Position numbers and translations under genes: made by a program
In this document: piece after piece, positions 25,180 to 33,406 of the stretch
Layout of the letters: each line of letters opens with the position of its first letter
Numbering within the stretch: the first letter of the stretch is position 1
The notes under the pieces: generated by a model
Told to the model about the DNA's origin: nothing
Database searches by the model: none
The model's input: the letters and a program-made list of their open reading frames with translations, nothing else
NCBI GenBank assembly: GCA_002385465.1
Contig: DGDN01000029.1
Location: 392-44,005, forward strand
Reading direction: 5' to 3'
Length of the DNA: 43,614 bases
Source: Candidatus Fermentithermobacillaceae bacterium UBA3951
GTDB lineage: Bacteria; Bacillota; Sulfobacillia; Fermentithermobacillales; Fermentithermobacillaceae

Positions 25180-25929
25180 TTGCAGACAGAAGAGACATAC
25201 CTGAACCTCTTGGGGGACCTTGGGAATAAGATAGCCAAGACTGTTAAAGCACAATTCTTCGTGCGCTTTATAGGCACGCCGTTTCAGAAGCTTATCGATA
25301 AGTCCGGAAAGACCCACCGGTTCCTGACTGAAATGGCCGTGAGGGTCCTTGGCAACGACGGATATGAAGAAGCGGCGGCCTTTATGAGGAAGGGCCTTCA
25401 CAAGATCGTAAAAGGCAATTACTGGGCCGACTCGCTCTGGATGAACTCCACCCACCACTACAACCCCCGGACCAAGCGGGGCCTTTGGATATGGCCGGGA
25501 GCCGCCGACCAGATCAAGAACTGGTTTCTGCAAGCCACATCGCTTTGGACCAGGGATATAGAAAAGTCATTGTTTATGCTTGGAGCTTGCCTTCACATTG
25601 TCCAAGATTGCTGCCAGCCTTACCATTCCAACTGCCTTGTGCTTCGGGGCCACCAGAAATACGAGAAGTGGGTCGATAAGAACAAAGAGCTTTTCGCCGT
25701 GGAAGACGGCGGCATTTACCGTCTCTCAGAGACGCCCGAGGGCTGGGCGATCGCCAATGCAGAGTACTCAATGACATACATCGACGACGTGTGCGGACCA
25801 TCGGAAGAGGCCAGGAAAGAAGCTACGGCTCTCTTGATACCGAGGGCTATACGCACTACGGCGGGCTTCATGTTGTTTTTCCTCGAGCATGTGAGGGGAG
25901 AAACCCTTGAGAAGTGCCTGGAAGCTTGA
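25180..25929 (+). CDS. Zinc-dependent phospholipase C-like protein without signal peptide
   Basis: The 249-residue protein carries the full metal-ligand set of the zinc-dependent phospholipase C family: His46 (KTHRFLTE), Asp84 (YWADSLW), His92/93 (STHHYNP), His139-x3-Asp143 and His149 (HIVQDCCQPYH), and His158-x3-Glu162 (HQKYEKW). Spacing of the 139/143/149 and 158/162 pairs matches clostridial alpha-toxin. Family members are normally secreted, but neither this start nor the upstream in-frame codons encode a signal peptide. TTG 25180 is chosen for the GGAGGGG site four bases upstream; GTG 25135 and ATG 25147 are alternatives. It may act on membrane lipids from inside the cell or spore. Function is inference. 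Confidence 0.8.
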   Translation: MQTEETYLNLLGDLGNKIAKTVKAQFFVRFIGTPFQKLIDKSGKTHRFLTEMAVRVLGNDGYEEAAAFMRKGLHKIVKGNYWADSLWMNSTHHYNPRTKRGLWIWPGAADQIKNWFLQATSLWTRDIEKSLFMLGACLHIVQDCCQPYHSNCLVLRGHQKYEKWVDKNKELFAVEDGGIYRLSETPEGWAIANAEYSMTYIDDVCGPSEEARKEATALLIPRAIRTTAGFMLFFLEHVRGETLEKCLEA

Positions 25930-25945
25930 ACGATGGCCGGCGGCC

Positions 25946-28783
25946 TCACCAGTCGCCGACCACCACGTCAATGCTGTTCTTGTCGGTCCCGGAAAGATAA
26001 ACCTTGTCACCCACGCGGAGATCATACAGAGTGCCTTGCACACCGTCTTTGAAGATGCGTGCCGACCTCAAAAGCTCAACGGTTTTCTTGCCGGATTTGT
26101 CGCTCACTATCAGGGTGCGGCCTTGCCTCGCCTCGATCGTCCCCTCCAACTTGAAAGGAGGAGAGTAGGTGCGCTCAACGAGGACGGCCTCGTCGGCGAT
26201 ATCCACGTGGATTGTTACGACGTCGCCCGGGAACAGGCTGCTTACAGGGCCGTCGACCATGAGCTCCCAGTCCACAAACCAGGTGTTCTTGTCGTATGAG
26301 ACCTCCTCGTACAGCCAGTTTCCCCTCACACTCAGAACGCCTTTTGTAGAGAGCACCGTGCCCTTAAACGTGCGGTCGGGCCTCCTGTCGCTCAGGACCT
26401 CCAGGTAAGTTATGACCCCGCCGGTCCCGGCAACCCTCACAGTCGACCCAGGCTCCGGGTACTCGCCTTCTGCAAGCCCTGTCACGATGAGGTCACTTCT
26501 TATGCTGTACCGCCTCATATCGCTCAAATATGTGTAGCTGCGGTTCACCCCGAGATATACTCCGGTCGCGCTGAAGTCGACTTTGGCCGTTACCTCGGCC
26601 CAGACAATCTCCCTCAGGGCGTCAACCCAGAGCCTTACCCGGTCTCCGGGCTCCAAAGCCGACGCCCGGAGAGTCTTCTGAGCCGCCGGATGGCCGATCG
26701 TAGCCTGGGCATTCAAGTAGAAAGGATGGGATCCAAGCCCCGATGGGGTTATTTCGAAAAGAGCCTTTTCCTGGCGTCCCGGCACTGTCCGCACCACGGT
26801 ATCGATAACCCGGACATTCAGCGCGTCGTTCTGGACCCATACAAACCGTATGTCTCCGGTGGATGGCCCCGCCGCAAGCACGAAGTCTCCAATGGCGAGG
26901 TTGTGATGGCTTGTCCTGGACGAGCCATGGTAGACGACGGCCCACATGTTCATGACGAGGTCTTCCCAGGACGCTCCTATCCTTAGGAGGTTGCCGCCAA
27001 ACACGCTAATGGGCCCTTCTACGGAAACATTGGCCTTCCACACGATCTCAGCCCATACCGTCTCTTGCTTGGGGGAGAGCATGAACCGGACGCGCGAGCC
27101 GGAGGGGACACCCGAAACAGGGACGGTCGCCCTCTCCTCGATATCGGCCACGCGCAAACCGTCCGGTATGTGTATGCCGACAATGTGGCTGTCTCCGAAC
27201 AGCCGGAAGCCTTGCGCGGTAGCAACCAGGTGGCCCTCCACTACGGTCGTGTCACCCAACGTATCGTCTACACGAACAAGGCGTATGTCGTTTGCCGAGG
27301 CGCCGTAGACGGTCACGGTGTCGCCGGACGATATTTCCCTCGGCCACCGATTCCCGTGAGCATCCTGGATAATGGCGTTCCAGGCCATAGAGCACTCGAT
27401 CCAGCGTTCGCCGATAAAGAGGGACGGCCCGCTTTTCGCCATCACTTGGCCCTTTTGCGTGAAATTGTGGGCCGAAGTCTTTGACATGGAGGCCACAAAG
27501 CCTTCAGGCGAAAGGACCACTCTGACCTGCTCGCCGGGGAGGAGCCTCTCAAGCGTGCTCCGGTTCACGGGCCATCCGTCCATGGTGGTGGCGGACGTCA
27601 CCTTGAAGGTGTCCTCGTAGCCCGCGGGGTACATCCCCCGGAAAGTCATGGCCTCAGGATTGGTGCTCACAACGGTGACGTCCCGGGCGCCTATATCCGG
27701 AGCGGTTACGCCCCCCGGAGCCGAACCGGCCATCCTGGTCAAGACGGCGCTCACTGCCTGCTCGTATTCTGCCGGCACCAAGACCTCTGTGGACTTTGGG
27801 TGGTAACCTTCCATCTCAAGTGTTACCTCGTGCATTCCGGGCCTAACCGGGATCTTAAGAGGAGTCGTGCCACGCATTTCGTTGTCCACGTAGACGAGGG
27901 CGCCTTGGGGAGTAGAAGTCACAACCAGAGTGCCGGTGATTTCATCGAGAGAGGCATGATAGGTCGCAGTTTCCATCGAATCTACCCGCACGATTCCCCT
28001 GTGGTCCCTGTAACCGTCGGCCCTTACAAGCACCTCTCTCTCACCCGGAGCGCATGACACTTCGAGAGGAGTTCTGCCGCGCAAGGTTCCGTCGATATAT
28101 ACCCGGGATCCCGCGACGCTGGCTGTCACGGACAGACGTCCTGCCCGTGCCACCCTATCCACCAAAAGGGCCTCGTTTTCAAAGCCCAAGACTTTGACTG
28201 TGTCACCCGTCTCGAGAAAACTTTCGAGCTCTTCCCCGCTTCTCGCCGTAAGAGCCCCTGAATCCAAGAGCAAGGTATCGGCCCTTGAGAAGACCGCCTT
28301 CCCGCCTACATCCATTTCACCTGGCTTCTTAAGTGTCAACGTGCCTTCCACGGAGAAAAACTGGGCCAGTTCCCGTATTCGACACACTTTTCCCTGGGGG
28401 TTGACGGTAACCTCCACCGCCTTTTCCGCGCCTTCCCCAACACTGAAAGCCCCCTGCTTGACTCCTTTCCCTGCGGAGTCCTTTACAGAATACCGCGGCG
28501 CCAAAGGCACTTTGACTAGAGGGGACTCCGTGCCGTCCGGACAAAACCGGTCGGTAAGGCCTGAAGCCGGCTTGTAGAAGGTCAGGCCTTCCTCGTCCAT
28601 TGCGACGGCAATGGCGGTAAAGGTTGTGCTCCTTTTCGCAGTGTAATACTGAGCTCCCAGGTAGAAGGCGCCGACTGCCAGTACTGGAAGAAGCACCAAG
28701 AGGGCGAGAGGCATCGACTTCCGCCTTGCCGCAGCTCTTCCCGGTGAGGCTCCCGTATTTGTGCCGGTCATGCTTTGTGCCAT
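25946..28783 (-). CDS. Membrane-anchored PEGA-domain protein with repeated beta modules
   Basis: The 945-residue protein has a short basic cytoplasmic head, one membrane segment (about 24-46) and a long outside part. Two PEGA domains lie near 217-281 and 284-349, each with the pattern V-Y-(I/V)-D-x-x-x-R-G-x-T-P-L. From about 365 to the end, some eight modules of roughly 60-80 residues alternate. Each has a beta-rich start and a terminal S/P-G-D-x-V-x-(I/V/L) strand followed by a D-x-(I/V)-x-x-V/W-x-E/V strand (examples: SSGDTVTVYG, AIGDFVLAAG, EPGDRVRLWV, FPGDVVTIHV, RVGDKVYLSG). ATG 28783 has GGAGG four bases upstream. It is probably an envelope or S-layer-associated surface protein. No catalytic motif is seen. 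Confidence 0.85.
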   Translation of the reverse strand: MAQSMTGTNTGASPGRAAARRKSMPLALLVLLPVLAVGAFYLGAQYYTAKRSTTFTAIAVAMDEEGLTFYKPASGLTDRFCPDGTESPLVKVPLAPRYSVKDSAGKGVKQGAFSVGEGAEKAVEVTVNPQGKVCRIRELAQFFSVEGTLTLKKPGEMDVGGKAVFSRADTLLLDSGALTARSGEELESFLETGDTVKVLGFENEALLVDRVARAGRLSVTASVAGSRVYIDGTLRGRTPLEVSCAPGEREVLVRADGYRDHRGIVRVDSMETATYHASLDEITGTLVVTSTPQGALVYVDNEMRGTTPLKIPVRPGMHEVTLEMEGYHPKSTEVLVPAEYEQAVSAVLTRMAGSAPGGVTAPDIGARDVTVVSTNPEAMTFRGMYPAGYEDTFKVTSATTMDGWPVNRSTLERLLPGEQVRVVLSPEGFVASMSKTSAHNFTQKGQVMAKSGPSLFIGERWIECSMAWNAIIQDAHGNRWPREISSGDTVTVYGASANDIRLVRVDDTLGDTTVVEGHLVATAQGFRLFGDSHIVGIHIPDGLRVADIEERATVPVSGVPSGSRVRFMLSPKQETVWAEIVWKANVSVEGPISVFGGNLLRIGASWEDLVMNMWAVVYHGSSRTSHHNLAIGDFVLAAGPSTGDIRFVWVQNDALNVRVIDTVVRTVPGRQEKALFEITPSGLGSHPFYLNAQATIGHPAAQKTLRASALEPGDRVRLWVDALREIVWAEVTAKVDFSATGVYLGVNRSYTYLSDMRRYSIRSDLIVTGLAEGEYPEPGSTVRVAGTGGVITYLEVLSDRRPDRTFKGTVLSTKGVLSVRGNWLYEEVSYDKNTWFVDWELMVDGPVSSLFPGDVVTIHVDIADEAVLVERTYSPPFKLEGTIEARQGRTLIVSDKSGKKTVELLRSARIFKDGVQGTLYDLRVGDKVYLSGTDKNSIDVVVGDW

Positions 28784-28923
28784 GGTACCTCCTGCGACCT
28801 CTCTCCGAGACCGCCAATCATTTTATCGGCTTCACGGAGAGGATCTTGAACCGCCAACCACCCGATTTCGTCTTCGTAATAAGAATGTGGCTCGGAAAAC
28901 CTTTAGAGAGGAGACCTTACGCT

Positions 28924-29238
28924 ATGATCGTGACTACTACGCCCGGAGTCGAGGGACGGAAGATTGAAGAGTACCTGGGGATCGTTGCCGGCGAAGTGGC
29001 CTTGGGGACCGACTTCATCCGCGACTTCGCGGCGCAACTTGCCGACTTTTTCGGGGCGCGGACGTCAGGTTACGAGGAAGAGCTGGTCGAGGCCCGGGCA
29101 GCGTGCATCAGGGAGATGACCGACCGGGCCGCGCGAATAGGCGCCAACGCCATAGTGGGCGTCAAGATCGACCATGAGATCCTGACAAACGGCATGATGC
29201 TGGTACTCTCTACAGGGACCGCCGTAAAGCTCGCCTAG
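28924..29238 (+). CDS. YbjQ/UPF0145 family protein
   Basis: The 104-residue protein is close to the full length of the family. It shows the opening I-V-T-T-T-x-G-V-E-G, the central acidic helix YEEELVEARAACIREM, and the ending IGANAIVGVKIDHE. Such proteins form ring-shaped pentamers; their role is not established, with heavy-metal binding proposed for some. ATG 28924 has GAGAGGAGA upstream. The gene is divergent from the PEGA gene and its stop overlaps the convergent enoyl-CoA hydratase by four bases. Confidence 0.9.
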   Translation: MIVTTTPGVEGRKIEEYLGIVAGEVALGTDFIRDFAAQLADFFGARTSGYEEELVEARAACIREMTDRAARIGANAIVGVKIDHEILTNGMMLVLSTGTAVKLA

Positions 29239-30026
29239 AATTCCGCCTTGCGTTTTTCGCGAAAAGCCCTCATCCCTTCTTCCCGGTCGGGATGGGAGAA
29301 GCAGGCGGCAAACAGTTCCCTCTCAATCTTGAGGCCGTCGTGCAAGGTCCCAAGAAGACCCTCTCTGACGGCCTTCTTGGCTTGGCTTACGGCATAAGGC
29401 GATTTCCGGCTTATCTCGCCTGCGAGCGCCAAAGCTTCGCTCAAAGCCTTCCCCTCAGGTACGACCCTGCTCACGAGGCCTATGCGCAGGGCTTCTTCCG
29501 CCCCCACCATGCGGGCCGACAAGATCATATCCAGGGCCATGGTCTTCCCCACCAACCGGGCAAGCCTCTGCGTTCCCCCAAAGCCCGGGATTATGCCCAA
29601 ACCGACCTCCGGCTGGCCGAAACGGGCATTCTCGGCGGCGATGCGGATGTCGCACGCCAGCGCAAGTTCGCAGCCTCCGCCCAACGCATAACCATTTATC
29701 GCCGCGATTACCGGCTTTGGGTGGCGTTCGATGGCCTCAAAAACGCTTTGACCGAACTCCGAGAAGGAAGACGCCCCTTCCGGGTCCATCGCGGCCATCT
29801 CACCGATATCTGCACCTGCCACGAACGCTTTGGGCCCCGTGCCCGTGATCACAAGCGCCCTCAAGGAACCGTTTGAGCGGGCTTCCTCGACGACCGAGCG
29901 GAGGCTCTCAAGCACCTCTTTGTTGAGAGCGTTGAGCTGCCGGGGCCTGTTCAAGGTAATGATGCCTACCCCATCCTCAATCTCGAAAAGCACGGGACGG
30001 GAATCTCCGGTTTCGTAGCCTTCCAT
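29235..30026 (-). CDS. Enoyl-CoA hydratase/isomerase (crotonase family)
   Basis: The 263-residue cytosolic protein has the crotonase oxyanion-hole segments (AFVAGADI and NGYALGGGCELALACD). Both hydratase glutamates are present: Glu120 in GGCELAL and Glu140 in GQPEVGLG, twenty residues apart as in rat enoyl-CoA hydratase. This supports hydration of short-chain enoyl-CoA, for example crotonyl-CoA. No other fatty-acid degradation gene is nearby. ATG 30026 is preceded by GAGAGG. It lies 14 bp downstream of the flavin reductase-like gene and is probably cotranscribed. Confidence 0.93.
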   Translation of the reverse strand: MEGYETGDSRPVLFEIEDGVGIITLNRPRQLNALNKEVLESLRSVVEEARSNGSLRALVITGTGPKAFVAGADIGEMAAMDPEGASSFSEFGQSVFEAIERHPKPVIAAINGYALGGGCELALACDIRIAAENARFGQPEVGLGIIPGFGGTQRLARLVGKTMALDMILSARMVGAEEALRIGLVSRVVPEGKALSEALALAGEISRKSPYAVSQAKKAVREGLLGTLHDGLKIERELFAACFSHPDREEGMRAFREKRKAEF

Positions 30027-30040
30027 ATGTACCTCTCCTA

Positions 30041-30589
30041 TCAGTTTCTATCTACGGGTTCACCCAGCGGGTAGTACTTGCCGCGGAAGTAAGTCACGGC
30101 TTTCAGCTTGGCCGGGTCTACCTCACCGGCCGTAAGGACATCGCTGTTTGCGTGGACGGCCACTATTTCTCCGATGAAGAGGTCGTGGCTCCCCAGAGAC
30201 ACCCGGCTTTTCACCTTGCACTCCAGATTCAAGGGAAACTCTTTGATAAGGGGCGCCCTGGTCCTCTCGGCAGGGACCGGAGTCAATTTCGCGCCCTGGA
30301 ACTTGTCCTCGTTCCTACCCGATACCGACCCACAGTACTTAAGGGCCTCCGTTTGGTGAGCCGCGGGCACATTCACCACAAAATCGCCGTAACGCTGGAT
30401 AAGGCCAAAAGAATACCGGGTCGGCCTGACACCAATGGTCACGCACGGCGGCTCCGATGCAGCCACACCCACCCAAGCCAACGTGATGGCGTTCTTCTCG
30501 GCGTCAATGTCGCCGCACGTTACCAGCACCACGGGGACCGGGCACAAGAGGGGCGCGGGGCTCAACAGCCTCTTGGATTGTTCTCCCAC
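30041..30589 (-). CDS. Flavin reductase-like domain protein (FMN-binding)
   Basis: The 182-residue protein matches the flavin reductase-like split-barrel family: VVLVTCGDIDAEKNAITLAW near the start, CVTIGVRPTRYSFGLI, and GDFVVNVPA. The middle region has PLIKEFPLNLECKV and the end GKYYPLGEP. Members bind FMN and reduce flavin or act as flavoproteins of unknown substrate. GTG 30589 is chosen because AAGGAG lies eight bases upstream; the GTG at 30598 overlaps that site. Its promoter region faces the divergent MATE gene. Confidence 0.88.
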   Translation of the reverse strand: MGEQSKRLLSPAPLLCPVPVVLVTCGDIDAEKNAITLAWVGVAASEPPCVTIGVRPTRYSFGLIQRYGDFVVNVPAAHQTEALKYCGSVSGRNEDKFQGAKLTPVPAERTRAPLIKEFPLNLECKVKSRVSLGSHDLFIGEIVAVHANSDVLTAGEVDPAKLKAVTYFRGKYYPLGEPVDRN

Positions 30590-30608
30590 TACCAGCACTC
30601 CTTTCGAG

Positions 30609-30637
30609 TTGTCAAAGAGTCTGCTTACAGTTAGACT
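30609..30637 (+). promoter_or_regulatory. Sigma-A promoter of the MATE gene with overlapping operator-like inverted repeat
   Basis: TTGTCA (30609-30614) and TAGACT (30632-30637) are separated by exactly 17 bp. The inverted repeat ACAGT-TAG-ACTGT (30627-30639) covers the -10 element. A repressor bound there would block polymerase, which would suit an inducible drug transporter. The promoter call is good; the operator is inference. Confidence 0.6.
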
Positions 30638-30690
30638 GTTACGGGTACGGAACTAAATAATCTCGAGCAAAAAGGCGGGAATAGACCAAA

Positions 30691-32070
30691 TTGCAAAGAG
30701 AAGCGGCCCGGGCGGCATACCTCGAAACAGAAGAACTTGATAGCCATACTGCTCGCAAAGTAGTCTGGAGCCTTTCGGCCCCGACCCTTGTTGAGATGTT
30801 CCTCGTATCACTGGTTGGAATGGCAGACATGATCCAGGTCGGTCGAGTAGGCCCTGAAGCCATAACGGCAGTAGGCCTCACAAACCAACCCATAATGCTG
30901 CTCTTGGCTATATTCCAGGCACTCAACGTAGGCACCACCGCACTGGTTGCCCGCTTCATCGGGATGGGCAAGCCCAAAGATGCGTCGGACACCCTGAAGC
31001 AGACTTTCGTCTTGGTGATTCTCCTAGGCCTTGCCGTCTCCCTTTTCGCAGGCCTCACCTCCTCGGCGATATTGGAATTCATGGGGGCCGAACCCGAAGT
31101 CATCCGCGTAGGGACTCCCTATTTTAGGGTTGTGGCCTTCGGATTCGTATTCAGCGCACTAGCCATGGGACTTGCTTCTGCCCTCCGCGGAGCAGGCGAT
31201 ACCAGGACCCCCATGACCGTTAACCTTACCGCAAACGCCGTGAACGTCACCTTCAACTATATTCTCATCTGGGGCAAGTTCGGCTTCCCACGGTGGGGCG
31301 TATTTGGCGCCGGTGTCGCCACGACCTTCTCAAGGGTTGTGGCAGCCGTATGGTTTGTGATCATTGTCCTTAGAGGCAAGAAGCAAGTACGCCTCGATTT
31401 CAAGGGCGGTTACAGGCCAAACCCTGAGATCCTCAAGAGAATCCTGAATGTCGGCTTTCCTGCCGCAATGGAGCAGGGCGTCCTCCGCACCGGACAGGTC
31501 CTCTTCGCAAGAGTCGTTTCGTCTCTCGGAACCATAACTTTCGCAGCCCACCAAACGTCCATGAACATCCTGAGCCTCACCTTCATGCCCGGAATGGCTT
31601 TCGCAACAGGCTGCACGACGCTGGTTGGCCAGTATCTCGGGGCCAAGCGGCCGGAAGACGCCGAACGCTGCGCCTACACCTCCCGTAATATGGGTCTTGC
31701 TTTTGGAGGAGCCATGGCGCTTATCTTCATCTTCTTCGGCAAGTACATCGCCATGCTCTACACCAACGATATGTCGGTGGTATTAGCTTCCGCCCTTGTG
31801 CTCAAGATATACGCATTTGCCCAACCGTTCCAATCCATCCAGTTCATCCTGGCAGGTGGACTCCGGGGAGCCGGGGACACCAAGTATCCCCTCTACTCTA
31901 CGGCCTTGGGCATGTGGATAGGCCGCGTGGGTCTGGGCTGGTTCTTCGTAAACGTGGTGAGAATGGGCCTTCCCGGTGCATGGCTCGGAATGGCCATAGA
32001 CCAGATAGTACGCGGGATCTTCATATCTTTGCGTTTCAGGACCGGCAGGTGGAAGGAAGTGCGGGTCTAG
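30691..32070 (+). CDS. MATE family multidrug/toxin efflux transporter
   Basis: The 459-residue inner-membrane protein has the two six-helix halves of MATE transporters. The conserved loops are MADMIQVGRVGPEAITAVGLTNQP, ALNVGTTALVARFIG, GLASALRGAGDTRTPM and, in the second half, ILAGGLRGAGDTKYP. Such proteins export cationic drugs or metabolites using Na+ or H+ gradients. TTG 30691 is the only plausible early start; the purine-rich AAAGGCGGGA upstream is a weak ribosome site at long spacing. A well-spaced promoter lies upstream. A short hairpin follows the stop. Confidence 0.92.
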   Translation: MQREAARAAYLETEELDSHTARKVVWSLSAPTLVEMFLVSLVGMADMIQVGRVGPEAITAVGLTNQPIMLLLAIFQALNVGTTALVARFIGMGKPKDASDTLKQTFVLVILLGLAVSLFAGLTSSAILEFMGAEPEVIRVGTPYFRVVAFGFVFSALAMGLASALRGAGDTRTPMTVNLTANAVNVTFNYILIWGKFGFPRWGVFGAGVATTFSRVVAAVWFVIIVLRGKKQVRLDFKGGYRPNPEILKRILNVGFPAAMEQGVLRTGQVLFARVVSSLGTITFAAHQTSMNILSLTFMPGMAFATGCTTLVGQYLGAKRPEDAERCAYTSRNMGLAFGGAMALIFIFFGKYIAMLYTNDMSVVLASALVLKIYAFAQPFQSIQFILAGGLRGAGDTKYPLYSTALGMWIGRVGLGWFFVNVVRMGLPGAWLGMAIDQIVRGIFISLRFRTGRWKEVRV

Positions 32071-32080
32071 CGGCCCGTGT

Positions 32081-32120
32081 TCGCCCGGCGGGCGAGCTTA
32101 CCCCGCTTAACCCCGCTTAA
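32081..32120. terminator. Short hairpin and tandem 10-mer between convergent genes
   Basis: TCGCCC (32081-32086) pairs with GGGCGA (32090-32095) around three bases. The 10-mer CCCCGCTTAA is repeated exactly at 32101-32110 and 32111-32120, where it covers the end of the aldolase-like gene on the other strand. There is no T-run, so termination activity is uncertain. Confidence 0.3.
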
Positions 32121-33345
32121 CCCGGGCCGACACCGATCCTTCACCGAAGTAACCGTAAGTACCGCATTCTTTGAGTTTCCTTACGGTCGCTTCCATGATT
32201 GACCGGGAGGCAGAAAGGTACATATCGACGCCGGAAGCCGATTTTTCTCCCCGGTCTATGGCTTCCCGGTTCTTGTCGATGTGCTCTTTAAGAGATTGGG
32301 CCGCCGTTACCAGGAACAGGGTGTTTACGTTGTCTTTCGCCACGAGCCCTCTTACGACTCTCTTGGCCCCGGTACCGCCGTGCTGGGCGAACGGCGTGTA
32401 GCAGCCGGTTTCTCTGAGGATCTCTCTCTGCACCGTCTCCAGCCGTTCCGAGTCCGGTTCGCGCCTTACGGCCGACGGAGCCCCGTGTTCCATCCCGATG
32501 GGGTAGGAAATGCCGCCGGCCCCCGTATACCGGACAAACCCTGCGACCTGGCGCGCGAAATCCTGGAGCTTTTCGCCGCTCAACCTTACGTAATCCGTTT
32601 CGTCGCCCGACCGCCCGGTAGCGCCGTACTCAGCCTCAAGGATGGCATCGCTCCCCAAGGTAGTCAGAAGCTGAGAGACCTCTTTGGTCACGGCAAAGTT
32701 CAAAATGGGCGGCAGGTCTTCCGTATCGATCATCGCCCAGGCAGGACGCATTTCTTCGACCAAGGCCCTGAAACCGGCCACGGCCTCCCTGTATGGTCCG
32801 GAAGAAAGATATGCCTCCCAAGCGGCCATGTCTTCCAGGGAGGGCGCCCTCACACCGTACGCCCGGGCCGCATCCAATGCCTCCTCCAAGCTGGACCTGA
32901 CTCTCGCTTTGGAGGGATTCATATCATCGCTCACATCCGGCCCTTTTTCGGAAGACAAAGCTTCGCGGACCCCCGGCACGGCGTAGTGGTCAAGCCCGAG
33001 AGCCGCAAGGGGAGGCTCATACATGGATGAGTACTCTTCCGCAGCGAGCCTCGCGAGCCTTGCCCCGGCGCGGAGAGACTCCACGAAACCGGCCCGGGGC
33101 CTGAGGCCGCGACCGGCCGTCGCGAGCGCCCCCATGCTGAACTGGATGATAATCGGAGAACCCCCAGAAAGGGCCGAAGCGTGGTAGAACCCTGCCAGCT
33201 CCAGTTCGAACGGGAAGTTTCCGTTCACGGCCAGGACGGTTTTTCTCTCTTCTTCCGGCCTAAGCCGGAGGTCTTCGGTAAAAGGGTTAAGCCGGTTGAA
33301 AAGCTTCCGGAGCTCGTTCCCCGTAACGTTGCGAGTATTTGGCAT
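32107..33345 (-). CDS. Class II fructose-bisphosphate aldolase-like protein
   Basis: The 412-residue protein has the motif order of class II aldolases. These are an N-terminal FPFELELAG...SPIIIQFSMGA strand pair, LDHYAVP (Asp119-His120), IDTEDLPPILNFAVTKEV (206-223), ILEAEYGATG (Glu237, Glu239), YPIGMEHG (His287) and AQHGGTG (His322). The His and Glu positions correspond to the zinc site and the catalytic Asp of the family. It is about 100 residues longer than standard FbaA/GatY, with inserts near 130-200 and 335-380, so the substrate may be a sugar phosphate other than fructose bisphosphate. ATG 33345 has no strong ribosome site; an AGGAGGAGG run lies about 30 bases upstream. Confidence 0.75.
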   Translation of the reverse strand: MPNTRNVTGNELRKLFNRLNPFTEDLRLRPEEERKTVLAVNGNFPFELELAGFYHASALSGGSPIIIQFSMGALATAGRGLRPRAGFVESLRAGARLARLAAEEYSSMYEPPLAALGLDHYAVPGVREALSSEKGPDVSDDMNPSKARVRSSLEEALDAARAYGVRAPSLEDMAAWEAYLSSGPYREAVAGFRALVEEMRPAWAMIDTEDLPPILNFAVTKEVSQLLTTLGSDAILEAEYGATGRSGDETDYVRLSGEKLQDFARQVAGFVRYTGAGGISYPIGMEHGAPSAVRREPDSERLETVQREILRETGCYTPFAQHGGTGAKRVVRGLVAKDNVNTLFLVTAAQSLKEHIDKNREAIDRGEKSASGVDMYLSASRSIMEATVRKLKECGTYGYFGEGSVSARVKRG

Positions 33346-33406
33346 GGTAAACTCTTGAACCCGGCCGGAGCCGGACCTCCTCCTCTCATCCCTCTGTCCT
33401 CAAGGA

